From Labrenzia sp. CE80 (GTDB taxonomy: Bacteria; Pseudomonadota; Alphaproteobacteria; Rhizobiales; Stappiaceae): 64,000 nucleotides of DNA. Positions 34,407-43,250 of the stretch are shown one piece after another. The stretch covers positions 1,984,001-2,048,000 of the forward strand of contig NZ_WAJT01000001.1 in the NCBI RefSeq assembly GCF_009650605.1. Direction: 5' to 3'. A program made the position numbers and the translations under genes. The first letter of the stretch is position 1, and every line of letters begins with the position of its first letter. The notes under the pieces are model-generated. The model was given only the letters and a program-made list of their open reading frames with translations. It was not told the origin of the DNA and searched no databases.

Positions 34407-34992
34407 CCAAAATTTCTCCCTCAATGGCTGATGATTGCTCCGAAAGACAACGGTCGCAAATGAAATCATTTTTGCATTGCAATACTAAGTGCAAATTATG
34501 CCAGTAAAATCCAAAAAGATCTTTTTTTTGAAATTTTGGTCACAAAAAGCACCCCGACGACATACTAGGATGCACCGCAGCAACAGAGAATGTGTGTTCT
34601 AATTTGAATCGGTATTGATAAAATCAGTAGTCCGCCAACAAAAAAAACTCACCGAACTCCGCCGTGAAGCAGTCAAAATACGGGTACGATCTCGACAGAT
34701 CCGACTATAAATCTATACAAATCAATAACTTAATATCCTTCAATTCGCGTAATAACCACCCCTACGCAACTTTTACAATAGATCGACCAACTCTTCGCGG
34801 AATGATTTTACCGCACTACCCAGACCGCATATTGTGCAACGCACAACAGAACCTGGTGAAAAAGACCTTTTCACCAGCATCAAAGCTGCACCCAAAACTC
34901 ATAAAAAAACCGACCCGCATTACGGGTCGGCTTCAGACTGATTTGGTTCAGCGTCAAGAGTTCAGCATCTGGTGAAGGCCATCGCTTGGATG
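34407..34992. other. 586-base gap: formate dehydrogenase promoter region, no gene seen
   Basis: The stretch is clearly AT-rich compared with its surroundings and has no convincing coding frame. It must hold the promoter of the minus-strand formate dehydrogenase operon near 34.4-34.6 kb. A palindromic AAAAAGATCTTTTT lies at 34513-34526, and TTGCATTGCAA at about 34472-34482. I could not identify an FNR, sigma-54 or ModE site with the right spacing. The far end carries the mrp terminator. Confidence 0.5.
34903..34930 (-). terminator. Rho-independent terminator of the mrp gene
   Basis: Arms CCGACCCG (34910-34917) and CGGGTCGG (34923-34930) with a five-base loop, followed on the minus strand by seven T. 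It lies about 60 bases past the mrp stop. Confidence 0.88.
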
Positions 34993-36183
34993 CTACTCCA
35001 TCACGATATTGGGGGCGGTTCTTGTCCCCTCACCTTCATAACGAGCAATTTCCTCCATGACCCGCGACGCGATTGCGCGGTAGACCGCAGTGTGCGCACC
35101 ATCGGGGTCGGAAACGACAACCGGTGTACCTGCATCCGAGGTTTCACGGATCTGCATGTCGAGCGGAACTTCTCCAAGGAAAGGCACACCAAGCTTTTCG
35201 GCTTCGGCCCGGGCACCACCATGACCAAAAATGTCATGCCGTCCGCCGCAATCCGGGCAGAGAAAGTAACTCATATTCTCGACAATCCCGAGGACCGGCA
35301 CATCGACGCGGCGGAACATGTTGAGCCCCTTGCGCGCATCGATGAGTGCCAGATCTTGGGGTGTTGAGACAATCACCGCGCCAGCCAGCGGCACCTGCTG
35401 AGCCATGGTGAGCTGCGCATCACCGGTGCCGGGTGGCATATCGACGACAAGAACATCGAGTTCGCCCCAAGCGACTTCGCGCAGCATCTGGGTCAGGGCG
35501 GAAATCACCATCGGGCCGCGCCAGATCATGGGTGTCTCTTCTTCCACCATGAAGCCCATGGACATGACCTTGATGCCGTACCCTTCCAGCGGCTTCAGGA
35601 TCCGGCCAGAAACGGGTTCCGGCCGGCCGGTAACATTAAACAGACGTGGAACGGACGGACCGTAGATATCCGCATCCAGCACCCCGACCTTGAGGCCGTT
35701 GGCCTGAAGGCCCAGCGCCAGGTTGGCCGTGGTCGTCGATTTGCCGACACCGCCCTTGCCCGAAGCAACCGCGATGATCGTCTTGACGCCTGGCACGCCC
35801 GGCTTTTGACCGGTCTGCTCTGGGGCCTGGCTGTTCGCTCTCGCCTGCATGGGCGGTGGAACATCCCCGATCTGCGCCTTGCTTGGCGCCGGACGAACAG
35901 GAGCTGCCGGAGTGGCCCCAGAGCTCCCGGCCGCCTTTTCAGCGGTCAGGGCGACCATTGCCGCTTCGACGCCTTCGATTTCCTTCACGACCTTTTCAGC
36001 CGCCTGACGAAGGGGCTCCAGTTGCTGGGCACGTTCAGCCGGCACCGTGATCGAGAAAGCCACCCGGCCGTCTGACACGAATACATCCGAGACAAGACCA
36101 AGTGACACCAGATCCCCCTCAAGATCCGGCCCCTTGACCTTGGACAATCGGTCCAGCACGGCTTCCTTGATCGCTTCGCTCAT
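34993..36183 (-). CDS. mrp: Mrp/NBP35-type Fe-S cluster carrier ATPase
   Basis: 396 residues from ATG 36183 (AGGAA upstream; frame open to 36219). An N-terminal DUF59/MIP18-like domain (residues 1-80) is joined by a Pro/Ala-rich linker to a P-loop ATPase with the deviant Walker A GKGGVGKST, the Mrp signature and a C-terminal CPDCGG, whose two Cys hold a bridging cluster in the dimer. It carries Fe-S clusters to apoproteins; cluster-rich FdhA, FdhB and MoaA are plausible customers, but it is a general factor. It has its own terminator. Confidence 0.94.
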   Translation of the reverse strand: MSEAIKEAVLDRLSKVKGPDLEGDLVSLGLVSDVFVSDGRVAFSITVPAERAQQLEPLRQAAEKVVKEIEGVEAAMVALTAEKAAGSSGATPAAPVRPAPSKAQIGDVPPPMQARANSQAPEQTGQKPGVPGVKTIIAVASGKGGVGKSTTTANLALGLQANGLKVGVLDADIYGPSVPRLFNVTGRPEPVSGRILKPLEGYGIKVMSMGFMVEEETPMIWRGPMVISALTQMLREVAWGELDVLVVDMPPGTGDAQLTMAQQVPLAGAVIVSTPQDLALIDARKGLNMFRRVDVPVLGIVENMSYFLCPDCGGRHDIFGHGGARAEAEKLGVPFLGEVPLDMQIRETSDAGTPVVVSDPDGAHTAVYRAIASRVMEEIARYEGEGTRTAPNIVME

Positions 36184-36443
36184 TGATATTTCCTGATTTC
36201 GCATCCCTGGGCCGGGCAAATCACCCGGCAGTTGTGCTTAACGTAGTCATGGTTGGTCCGGCGTCAATGAAACCGGCGACACAACATGCCCCGCACCTTT
36301 GGTCTTCGTCCGAAGCCATAAAGAGCATTCCAGGGAAGATCACCTTTGCATGGTGTCGCATCAACGGTTAGGTCTGTGGTGACCTCATATCCTGGCCAGC
36401 GCACGGCGCGTTGGCCTCACCTCTATCTGCAAGAGCGTTTTCC

Positions 36444-37121
36444 ATGACAAGCATTCTGATCACTGGCGCAAATCGCGGAATTGGCCTGGAGCTCGCCAAA
36501 GCAGCGGTCGACAAGGGCTGGTTGGTTCACGTTTCGGTTCGAACACAGGCGCAGGCTGAAGAGCTGTCTTCTTTGCTGCCGGATGTGAAAACGATGGTCT
36601 TTGACGTGACCGACCGAGAGGCAATTGCAAAGGCGGCCGCAGGGTTGACTGCACCGATCGACGTTCTGATCAACAATGCAGGCGTCATCGGGCCGGACAG
36701 ACAATCCCCTTTGAACATGGACTTCGACGGCTTTGCCCAAACGCTTGCGATCAACACACTTGCTCCGCTTGCGATCGCCCAGGCGTTCTTGCCTCATCTG
36801 CGCCAATCGGAACACGGCAAGATCCTGACGGTCTCCAGCCAGATGGCCTGGATGGGCTATGCCAAGTCCGACTCGATCGCCTATCGATCCTCGAAAGCTG
36901 CGGTCAACAAGGTCATGCAAGGTCTTGCGACCGACCTCGAAGCCGAGAAAATCGCCGTTTGTCTTATCGATCCGGGCTGGGTGAAGACCGATATGGGCGG
37001 GGCGGAAGCCGATAACGATGCGGGAGATGTCGCACAAGGTATTTTGAAGATCGCAGAGGACCTCGAGATTTCAAGGACAGGTGCATTCTTCAAGTGGACG
37101 GGCGAAGAGCGGCCGTTCTAG
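36444..37121 (+). CDS. SDR family oxidoreductase
   Basis: 225 residues. Rossmann motif TGANRGIG, NNAG at strand 4, and the catalytic Ser, Tyr and Lys in VSSQMAWMG...IAYRSSKAAVNK. Related to the C-factor/carbonyl reductase type. ATG 36444 places the nucleotide-binding strand at the N-terminus; no strong ribosome site is seen, and the frame is open up to 36411. Stands alone; substrate unknown. Confidence 0.92.
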   Translation: MTSILITGANRGIGLELAKAAVDKGWLVHVSVRTQAQAEELSSLLPDVKTMVFDVTDREAIAKAAAGLTAPIDVLINNAGVIGPDRQSPLNMDFDGFAQTLAINTLAPLAIAQAFLPHLRQSEHGKILTVSSQMAWMGYAKSDSIAYRSSKAAVNKVMQGLATDLEAEKIAVCLIDPGWVKTDMGGAEADNDAGDVAQGILKIAEDLEISRTGAFFKWTGEERPF

Positions 37122-37162
37122 TCTCGACCCCTGACGCAAGAATCGTTTTCAAAGGCTCCCCA

Positions 37163-37759
37163 ATGTGCTGGCCCGATCCCTTTTGCACCCAAGGCAATTT
37201 CGTAAGCCTCGTTCCGCTGAGTCTGGACCATGCGGAGGATCTTGCCGCCGCCGCAGCTGACGGAGATGTCCACAAACTCTGGTACACGAGTGTGCCTGCG
37301 CCCAAGGCTGTTCCGGCAGAGATCGAGCGCAGACTGGGCCTTCAAAAGGAAGGTTCCATGCTGCCTTTCTCGATTTTGGGCAAGTCAAGCGGCAAGGCCG
37401 TCGGCATGACAACCTACATGAACATCGACGCGCTCAACCGACGCGTCGAAATCGGCTCGACATGGTATCGCAAGGCTGTGCAACGCTCCCCGTTCAACAC
37501 TGAATGCAAACTTCTCCTGCTGCGACACGCATTTGAGGAGCTGGATTGTATTGCGGTCGAGTTCCGGACCCACTTCCTTAACCGGCAGAGCCGGGCCGCG
37601 ATCGAACGCCTTGGCGCAAAGCTCGACGGTATATTGCGATCTCACCAACAGATGGAAGATGGATCTCTGCGCGACACGGTGGTCTATTCGATCATCGCCA
37701 GCGAGTGGCTTGCTGTGAAAGCAAATCTCGCCTGGCAGCTGGAAAAGCCCCGCAGCTAG
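37163..37759 (+). CDS. GNAT family N-acetyltransferase (RimJ/RimL type)
   Basis: 198 residues. The N-terminus GNFVSLVPLSLDHAEDLAAAA and the central FRTHFLNRQSRAAIERLGAKLDG mark the RimJ/RimL-like GNAT fold that moves an acetyl group from acetyl-CoA to an amine. ATG 37163 is chosen because the upstream part of the frame overlaps the SDR gene. Acceptor unknown. Confidence 0.9.
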   Translation: MCWPDPFCTQGNFVSLVPLSLDHAEDLAAAAADGDVHKLWYTSVPAPKAVPAEIERRLGLQKEGSMLPFSILGKSSGKAVGMTTYMNIDALNRRVEIGSTWYRKAVQRSPFNTECKLLLLRHAFEELDCIAVEFRTHFLNRQSRAAIERLGAKLDGILRSHQQMEDGSLRDTVVYSIIASEWLAVKANLAWQLEKPRS

Positions 37760-37975
37760 CCTTTGTCTCGTATTCCGCCGACGATATTGTTATTTTTTCT
37801 ATTCGCAAATCCTGCGGATAGGTCTATTTTCAAGTTCACATCAAATCAATCAGCCCTATGGTCCAAATTATACTGTTGGATTCAGACTATTTTCACTCCC
37901 AAGCTACAGCGTTTCCTTTCGAGATAATTTTGACTTCACAGCAGTCGAAAGTTCATCGCAAGAAAGGGCGACAGG

Positions 37976-38437
37976 ATGCAGGATCTTTTCTATCTTTGCT
38001 ACAAGAGTGAGATGTCGGACACACGGGACAGAGCTGTGGCAGACGGCCAGGTTGCCAATATCCTGGATGCAGCACGACGCCATAATTCCGCAGCACAGGT
38101 GACCGGCTGTCTTCTCTTTACCCACGACTACTTTTTTCAGATCCTCGAAGGCTCGGAAAAGGACGTCAAAGCCACTTTCGCCCGTATTAGCAAGGACACG
38201 CGGCACAAAAACATTGAGGTATTGAGCCAGGGCGAGCTCGACATGCGCAGATTCCCTGAATCGTGGATGGGCTTCTCGGAACACGCAGTTTCGGAAGAAG
38301 CGTTGTTCGGAGAGATTGGAGAGGCCATTGCTGACGCAGACGGCAACCTCACCTACTCGGAAGCGATGGTGGTGTTGAGCAACATTGCCCACCTGATGGA
38401 TCCATCCAGCGACCAAAGGGCGACGGCCACTGGCTGA
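37976..38437 (+). CDS. BLUF-domain blue-light sensor
   Basis: 153 residues made of a single BLUF domain plus a short helical cap. The flavin-site residues are in place: Tyr6 (LFYLCYK), Asn near 37 (RRHNSAAQVTG) and Gln near 58 (FFQILEGSE), followed by a Trp-bearing WMGFSEH. It binds FAD and switches on blue light. No output domain is attached, so it must signal by protein contact. ATG 37976 follows AAAGGG. It precedes fdhD, with no evident shared role. Confidence 0.93.
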   Translation: MQDLFYLCYKSEMSDTRDRAVADGQVANILDAARRHNSAAQVTGCLLFTHDYFFQILEGSEKDVKATFARISKDTRHKNIEVLSQGELDMRRFPESWMGFSEHAVSEEALFGEIGEAIADADGNLTYSEAMVVLSNIAHLMDPSSDQRATATG

Positions 38438-38541
38438 AGCCGGGCCAAATCGTGGTTTCAACGCATCGCACTCCGGTTAAGCCCTTGCGCTCCATTCCAC
38501 GGCTCTCATAATCTGGCGGAGTAATCCACCGGAGTCGTCTC

Positions 38542-39420
38542 TTGACCGACAGCTACCTTCTGCGCCCGGAGCCTGAAGCCGAAGGCCTTTCTACATCCGT
38601 GGAAGGGATCGACCAGGACGGGCAGCCCGTGACCACACGTGTGGTCACTGAAAAGGCGCTCACGCTCTTTCTTAATTCCCAGGAAGTCGTCACGATGATG
38701 ACCATCGGCGACCACCCGGATTTGCTCGCAGTGGGTTATCTGAAGAACCAGAACATGCTGCAGGCGAACGACGTCATCACCGGCATCGACTATGACGACG
38801 ATCTTGAAGTGGTCGTGGTGCGCACGGAACGCGAGACCAACTACGAGGAAAAGCTGAAGAAGAAGGTGCGCACCTCTGGCTGTGCGCAGGGCACGGTCTT
38901 TGGCGATGTCATGGAGAATTTTGAAGGCATCGAGCTGCCGCAATCCGCTCAGCTCAGGACCTCCTGGCTATACGCGCTGACCAAGGCCATCAACACAACG
39001 CCTTCACTCTACCTGGAGGCTGGCGCCATCCATGGCTGCGTGCTCTGCGAGGGTGACAAACCTCTCGTTTACATGGAAGACGTTGGTCGCCATAACGCTG
39101 TCGACAAGATCGCTGGCTGGATGACGCTCAATCAGGTAACGCCCGCTGACAAGATCTTTTACACCACGGGCAGGTTGACCTCGGAGATGGTGATCAAGAC
39201 GGTGATGATGGGCATTCCAATTCTCGTCTCGCGTTCCGGCTTCACGGCCTGGGGCGTTGATCTGGCAAGAAAAGCCGGTCTGACCCTTGTCGGGCGTGCC
39301 CGTGGCAAGAGATTTGTCGCCCTGGCGGGCCAGGACCGCATAACTTTCGACATGGCACCGGAAGCCGCTGACGACGACCCCGCCGACGCACTTCGCAAGG
39401 GCGCTTTCAGCCATGGCTGA
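38542..39420 (+). CDS. fdhD: Formate dehydrogenase accessory sulfurtransferase FdhD
   Basis: 292 residues, apparently from TTG 38542 with CCGGAG upstream. Family signs include EKALTLFLNSQEVVTMM at the N-terminus, ALCEGDKPLVYMEDVGRHNAVDKIAGW-like core and the C-terminal TGRLTSEMVIKT and VSRSGFTAWGVDLA. It transfers sulfur from a desulfurase to the molybdenum cofactor before insertion in FdhA. The loop that reads CGVC in E. coli is CAQG here, so one of the two Cys is missing. It heads the fdhD-mobA-mobB-moeA run. Confidence 0.95.
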   Translation: MTDSYLLRPEPEAEGLSTSVEGIDQDGQPVTTRVVTEKALTLFLNSQEVVTMMTIGDHPDLLAVGYLKNQNMLQANDVITGIDYDDDLEVVVVRTERETNYEEKLKKKVRTSGCAQGTVFGDVMENFEGIELPQSAQLRTSWLYALTKAINTTPSLYLEAGAIHGCVLCEGDKPLVYMEDVGRHNAVDKIAGWMTLNQVTPADKIFYTTGRLTSEMVIKTVMMGIPILVSRSGFTAWGVDLARKAGLTLVGRARGKRFVALAGQDRITFDMAPEAADDDPADALRKGAFSHG

Positions 39421-39455
39421 GGCAGACCGCCACCAGATAGAGCGCCCGTAGGCTC

Positions 39456-40130
39456 ATGGAACTTGAAAACACAATGACATTGCAACCGTCCCATCCGATT
39501 TCTCCGAACAAGGTTCTGGCCTGCGTGCTTGCGGGCGGCCAGTCGCGCCGGATGGGCGGCGGCGACAAGACCTTGCTGGAGATTGGCGAAAAGCCAATGC
39601 TGGCGCGGGTGCTGGACCGTCTGCGGCCTCAGTGCGACAAGATCATTCTGAACGCCAATGGCGATGCAACACGGTTTGCCGCATACGAGCTGCCGGTTGT
39701 CCCCGATACAATCGGCAACTACGCAGGTCCCCTCGCCGGCATTCTGGCGGGACTGACCCATGCGCGCACTAATATGCCTGAGATCACACACGTGGTATCG
39801 GTCGCAGGCGACACACCGTTCTTTCCGACCGACTTGGCAAACAGGCTTTGTGCCGCCGTGACGTTTGACCGCCCTGTGATCGCGCTTGCGACATCCAAAC
39901 ACAAGCTGCACCCGGTCTTTGGCCTTTGGCCCGTCAAGCTGGCTGATGACCTGACAAACTGGCTTGCCGCAGGCGAAAGCGGCAAGGTGCTGGCTTGGGT
40001 TGATCGTCACGATAGCGTCGAAGTTGATTTTGCTGACGATCCGATCACGGGTCTTGATCCATTTTTCAATGCAAACACGCCCGAAGACATCGCCACCGCG
40101 CATAAAGCTCTTGAAAGAAATTCTGCATGA
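39456..40130 (+). CDS. mobA: Molybdenum cofactor guanylyltransferase MobA
   Basis: 224 residues; the GTP-binding nucleotidyltransferase motif LAGGQSRRMGGGDKTLL is near the N-terminus, and VAGDTPFFP in the middle. It links GMP to Mo-molybdopterin to form the bis-MGD cofactor used by FdhA. The last four bases overlap the mobB start (ATGA). Confidence 0.96.
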   Translation: MELENTMTLQPSHPISPNKVLACVLAGGQSRRMGGGDKTLLEIGEKPMLARVLDRLRPQCDKIILNANGDATRFAAYELPVVPDTIGNYAGPLAGILAGLTHARTNMPEITHVVSVAGDTPFFPTDLANRLCAAVTFDRPVIALATSKHKLHPVFGLWPVKLADDLTNWLAAGESGKVLAWVDRHDSVEVDFADDPITGLDPFFNANTPEDIATAHKALERNSA

Positions 40131-40648
40131 GCAACAATCGTGTCTTCGGTGTCACCGGGTGGAAGAACTCCGGCAAGACGCAGCTTGTCGTGCGACTGGT
40201 GGAAGAATTCACACAGCGTGGCTTCAAGGTTTCAACGGTCAAACACGCCCACCACAACTTCGACATCGACCGCGAGGGAGCGGACAGCTATCGGCACCGC
40301 GAGGCTGGGGCGAGCGAGGTCGCATTGGTATCAGGCCGCCGCTGGGCGCTGATGCATGAGCTGCGTAGCGAGGATGAGCCGCCACTCGATGCGATCCTTG
40401 ACCGCCTGGCGCCTTGCGACCTGGTGATCATCGAAGGTTACAAACGGGAGAACCATCCCAAGATCGAAGCGAGGCGCCGTGAGAGCAAGAATTCCGAACC
40501 GCTGTCGGAAAGCGATCCTGCCATTGTGGCCGTTGCAAGCGATCACGCTATTTCTGATCAAAGACTTCCGGTCTTCGACCTTGATGACATTTCATCAATT
40601 GCCGACTTCATCGCTACCGTGAGCGAATTGAAAGAGACAGATGGCTGA
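40127..40648 (+). CDS. mobB: Molybdopterin-guanine dinucleotide biosynthesis adaptor MobB
   Basis: 173 residues; P-loop GWKNSGKTQLV at residues 9-19, the KHAHHNFDIDREGADSYRHREAGA signature, and IIEGYKRENHPKIE. A GTPase that aids MobA. The start overlaps the mobA stop and the end overlaps moeA by eight bases, so the three are coupled. Confidence 0.95.
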   Translation: MSNNRVFGVTGWKNSGKTQLVVRLVEEFTQRGFKVSTVKHAHHNFDIDREGADSYRHREAGASEVALVSGRRWALMHELRSEDEPPLDAILDRLAPCDLVIIEGYKRENHPKIEARRRESKNSEPLSESDPAIVAVASDHAISDQRLPVFDLDDISSIADFIATVSELKETDG

Positions 40649-41903
40649 TACAGGCAAACTGCTGGACGACTGCTTCCTGCACGACCGGGACAGGCTTCGT
40701 CATCACGAAGCCCTCGATATCTTGCGCGAACGCTTGTCGACCGTTGCCGGCACCACCCGAATTCCACTCGAAGAGACATGCGGCCGAATTCTGGCGGAAG
40801 AGATCGTTGCGAACCGTGATGTGCCACAAGCGGACAATTCGGCAGTCGACGGTTATGCCTTTCGCTTCTCCGACCATGATCCTGCGGGCGGCTTCTTCCG
40901 TCTGGAACAACGCATTGCGGCGGGCCATCCGAGCGAAACCGAGATCGGCCCCTGGGGCGCCGCGCGCATTTTCACCGGCGCCATCATGCCGCCCGGCTGC
41001 GATACGGTCGCCATGCAGGAAGACTGCGAGCTTCACGACCAAGACGGCCAGTCTTTCGTCATCGTCCCGGCCGGACTGAAGCAGGGAGCCAACTGCAGAA
41101 AAGCTGGAGAGGATGTCGTCGCTGGAACGGTGCTGCTCCACCGCGGAAACCTTCTCAGACCCCAGGACGTTGCTGCCATTGCCTCGACAGGACAGGCACA
41201 GGTACTGGTCTATGAAAAACTCAAGATCGGGCTGTTGTCGACAGGTGACGAGATCCGGCGACCGGGCACGGATCTGGAAGCTGGAGAAGTCTACGATTCC
41301 AATCATTTCCTGCTGCGGTCGCTCACCGAAACAATGCCGGTGGAGATTGAGGATCTTGGGGTTCTGAAAGACGACGCAGCATTCATCGAAGAGACGCTGT
41401 CTAATGCGAGTAAGCGCTGCGATGTTCTGCTGACAACGGGCGGTGCAAGTCGCGGCGAGGAAGACCACATTCTCAAGACGCTTGACCGACTTGGCAAACG
41501 GCACATGTGGCAACTCGCGATCAAGCCCGGGCGTCCAATGATGTTTGGCCAGATCGGATCCTGCGTCTTCCTGGGTCTTCCCGGCAATCCGGTCGCGGCG
41601 ATGGTGTGTTTCCTGCTCTATGCGCGGCCGGTGCTAAGCGTTCTAGGCGGCGGCCCGTTTCTGGAAGCCCGTCGCTTTCAGGTGCCCGCGGACTTCTCCG
41701 TGCCACGGAAGAAGACGGACAGACGAGAATTCTACCGCGGCATTCTGGCCAGCGATGAGACAGGCAGAACCATCGCACGCAAGTTCGAGCGCGATGGTTC
41801 CGGTCTGATCACGGGCCTGCGCGAAGCCGACGGGCTTATTGAAATACCCGAAGATGCGACGTCCGTAGAGCGCGGAAGTCTGGTCGACTTCCTGCCGTTC
41901 TGA
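40641..41903 (+). CDS. moeA: Molybdopterin molybdenumtransferase MoeA
   Basis: 420 residues in the usual MoeA order: DVPQADNSAVDGYAF in the substrate-binding part, RIFTGAIMPPGCDTV, STGDEI, TTGGASRGEEDH in the MogA-like domain, and the C-terminal beta domain. It inserts molybdate into adenylated molybdopterin. ATG 40641 overlaps mobB. The ASRG in place of the common GVSVG-type loop is within family variation. Confidence 0.96.
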   Translation: MADTGKLLDDCFLHDRDRLRHHEALDILRERLSTVAGTTRIPLEETCGRILAEEIVANRDVPQADNSAVDGYAFRFSDHDPAGGFFRLEQRIAAGHPSETEIGPWGAARIFTGAIMPPGCDTVAMQEDCELHDQDGQSFVIVPAGLKQGANCRKAGEDVVAGTVLLHRGNLLRPQDVAAIASTGQAQVLVYEKLKIGLLSTGDEIRRPGTDLEAGEVYDSNHFLLRSLTETMPVEIEDLGVLKDDAAFIEETLSNASKRCDVLLTTGGASRGEEDHILKTLDRLGKRHMWQLAIKPGRPMMFGQIGSCVFLGLPGNPVAAMVCFLLYARPVLSVLGGGPFLEARRFQVPADFSVPRKKTDRREFYRGILASDETGRTIARKFERDGSGLITGLREADGLIEIPEDATSVERGSLVDFLPF

Positions 41904-41914
41904 CGCACCGAAAC

Positions 41915-42562
41915 CTAGACTTCTTCAGCCTCTATGATCCAGGTCTCATCAAGGGCCGCCTTTTCCCATTCCTTCCAGGCGGGCAGTGCTCTCATCTTTT
42001 CCATATAGGCTGTCGCAACGGGTTCGTTCGTCGCCTCATAGGTTGCAAAACGGCTCACGACAGGCGCGTACATCGCGTCGGCCATGGTGAAGCCGCCGAA
42101 GAGAAACGGGCCGCCTGACGTTTCGAGGCAGTCGTTCCAAAGAGCAACAACGCGGTCGATGTCCTTTTGGACCGACGCGCTGACCGCAAGCGCCCCCGCC
42201 GGCCGGTGAAAGTTCATCGGGAATGCGGAGCGCATAGCCGAAAAGCTGGAGTGCATTTCTGCCGAGGCTGCGCGGGCCCGGGCTCTCTCAGATCTGTCCA
42301 CAGGCAGGAGGCCGGCACTGGGATAAATCTCGGCTATGTATTCGATGATCGCCAGAGACTCCCAGACCGTCAGGTCTCCATCCTTGAGCACCGGCACTTT
42401 CACCGTCGGAGAAAAAGTCTTAAAGGCCGGATTGCCGTTGTCGAATTCAAACGGGACAAGTCTTTCGCGAAATGGGATCTCGTTTTGCCTGAGGGCCAGC
42501 CAGGGCCGGAACGACCAGGACGAATAGTTCTTGTTTCCGATAAACAGCTCAAGATCAGGCAT
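41915..42562 (-). CDS. Glutathione S-transferase family protein
   Basis: 215 residues from ATG 42562 with AAGGAG upstream. The thioredoxin-like N-terminal domain reads LELFIGNKNYSSWSFRPWLAL with the likely activating Ser/Tyr, followed by KVPVLKDGDLTVWESLAIIEYI; the C-terminal part is helical. It matches a maleylacetoacetate-isomerase-like GST group. Substrate unknown. Confidence 0.93.
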   Translation of the reverse strand: MPDLELFIGNKNYSSWSFRPWLALRQNEIPFRERLVPFEFDNGNPAFKTFSPTVKVPVLKDGDLTVWESLAIIEYIAEIYPSAGLLPVDRSERARARAASAEMHSSFSAMRSAFPMNFHRPAGALAVSASVQKDIDRVVALWNDCLETSGGPFLFGGFTMADAMYAPVVSRFATYEATNEPVATAYMEKMRALPAWKEWEKAALDETWIIEAEEV

Positions 42563-42699
42563 CAGGCTTCTCCTTATGGGCAGACAAGCCAACCGGCAAA
42601 ACCTTTCCGATGGACCGCTTTTGCCTATCTAAAACGAGCAAGGAAGAGCGTCCAATTCAATAAAATCATGTTTTCAATGAGTGTTTTCGATCGTTAACA

Positions 42700-42716
42700 T
42701 TGGCACCCGCCTTGCT
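42700..42716 (+). promoter_or_regulatory. Sigma-54 (-24/-12) promoter
   Basis: TTGGCACCCGCCTTGCT matches the YTGGCAC-N5-TTGCW consensus, with the invariant GG and GC ten bases apart. It points at the unknown gene starting at 42765, leaving a leader of about 37 bases. An enhancer-binding protein should be needed; no clear upstream site was found. Confidence 0.8.
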
Positions 42717-42764
42717 TAACTCTCAGCTCAGAGCTGAATGCGTGTTTAAGAGGCAGGATTTGCA

Positions 42765-43181
42765 ATGACTTCTACCGGGCCGATCTCGTCCACCGTTACA
42801 TTACCCCAAGCGAAACATGCATCTTCGGACGCAAATGCCGGCACCGCCGCGTTCAATTTCGAGGATGTGCGCCAAACCATGATGCAACGCTATCTGGAGT
42901 GGACCGAGTTGCCGGAGGATCAGAGAATCCGGCACCGCTATCTCAGTCAGCATGGCCTCGACGAGAGTGGCCTGTCGAACCTTTCGCCATCCGAGCGTGC
43001 CATCCATGAGGAGAAGATCGCGGAAATCAGCAAGCAGCCAGTCTTGAGCAATGCGACGGAAAACAACGCAATCGGCGATACGCTCAGCCGTCCTGTGCTG
43101 TCATTGCATGCCGTGCTCGGTCTCGCCGAGACCTCCGAGGAAAAAGCACGCGCGCCACGAAGCGCAGCGCAACAAGGCTGA
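42765..43181 (+). CDS. Protein of unknown function behind a sigma-54 promoter
   Basis: 138 residues, soluble, without signal peptide. The first about 30 residues are Ser/Thr/Ala-rich and probably disordered. The core (residues about 30-95) looks helical: FEDVRQTMMQRYLEW, DQRIRHRYLSQHGL and LSPSERAIHEEKIAEISK. The tail is again polar. No family is recognised. The -24/-12 promoter suggests a link to nitrogen status, motility or another sigma-54 process. It stands alone and ends in a hairpin. Confidence 0.75.
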   Translation: MTSTGPISSTVTLPQAKHASSDANAGTAAFNFEDVRQTMMQRYLEWTELPEDQRIRHRYLSQHGLDESGLSNLSPSERAIHEEKIAEISKQPVLSNATENNAIGDTLSRPVLSLHAVLGLAETSEEKARAPRSAAQQG

Positions 43182-43195
43182 GACATTGAAACAAA

Positions 43196-43232
43196 GGCTC
43201 CGGCATGGCTGAACATTAGCCACGCCGGAGCC
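43196..43232. terminator. Terminator hairpin between convergent genes
   Basis: GGCTCCGGC (43196-43204) pairs with GCCGGAGCC (43224-43232), extended inward by TGGCT/AGCCA with one mismatch. The T-rich side lies on the minus strand (TTTGTTT), so it best serves the metallo-hydrolase gene, but it can also end the plus-strand gene. Confidence 0.75.
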
Positions 43233-43250
43233 CCCTTACCCTAGGTGATC

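Noticed and set aside
34407..34600. FNR or sigma-54 site before the formate dehydrogenase operon
   Set aside because: TTGCACTTAGTATTGCA-like and TTGAT-like pieces are present, but their spacing and key bases do not fit either consensus.
34664..34975. A 103-codon frame in the AT-rich gap upstream of the formate dehydrogenase operon
   Set aside because: It runs through a strong terminator hairpin, has no ribosome site and a composition unlike real genes here.
40614..41513. A 299-codon minus-strand frame opposite mobB/moeA
   Set aside because: Shadow of the well-supported molybdenum cofactor genes.
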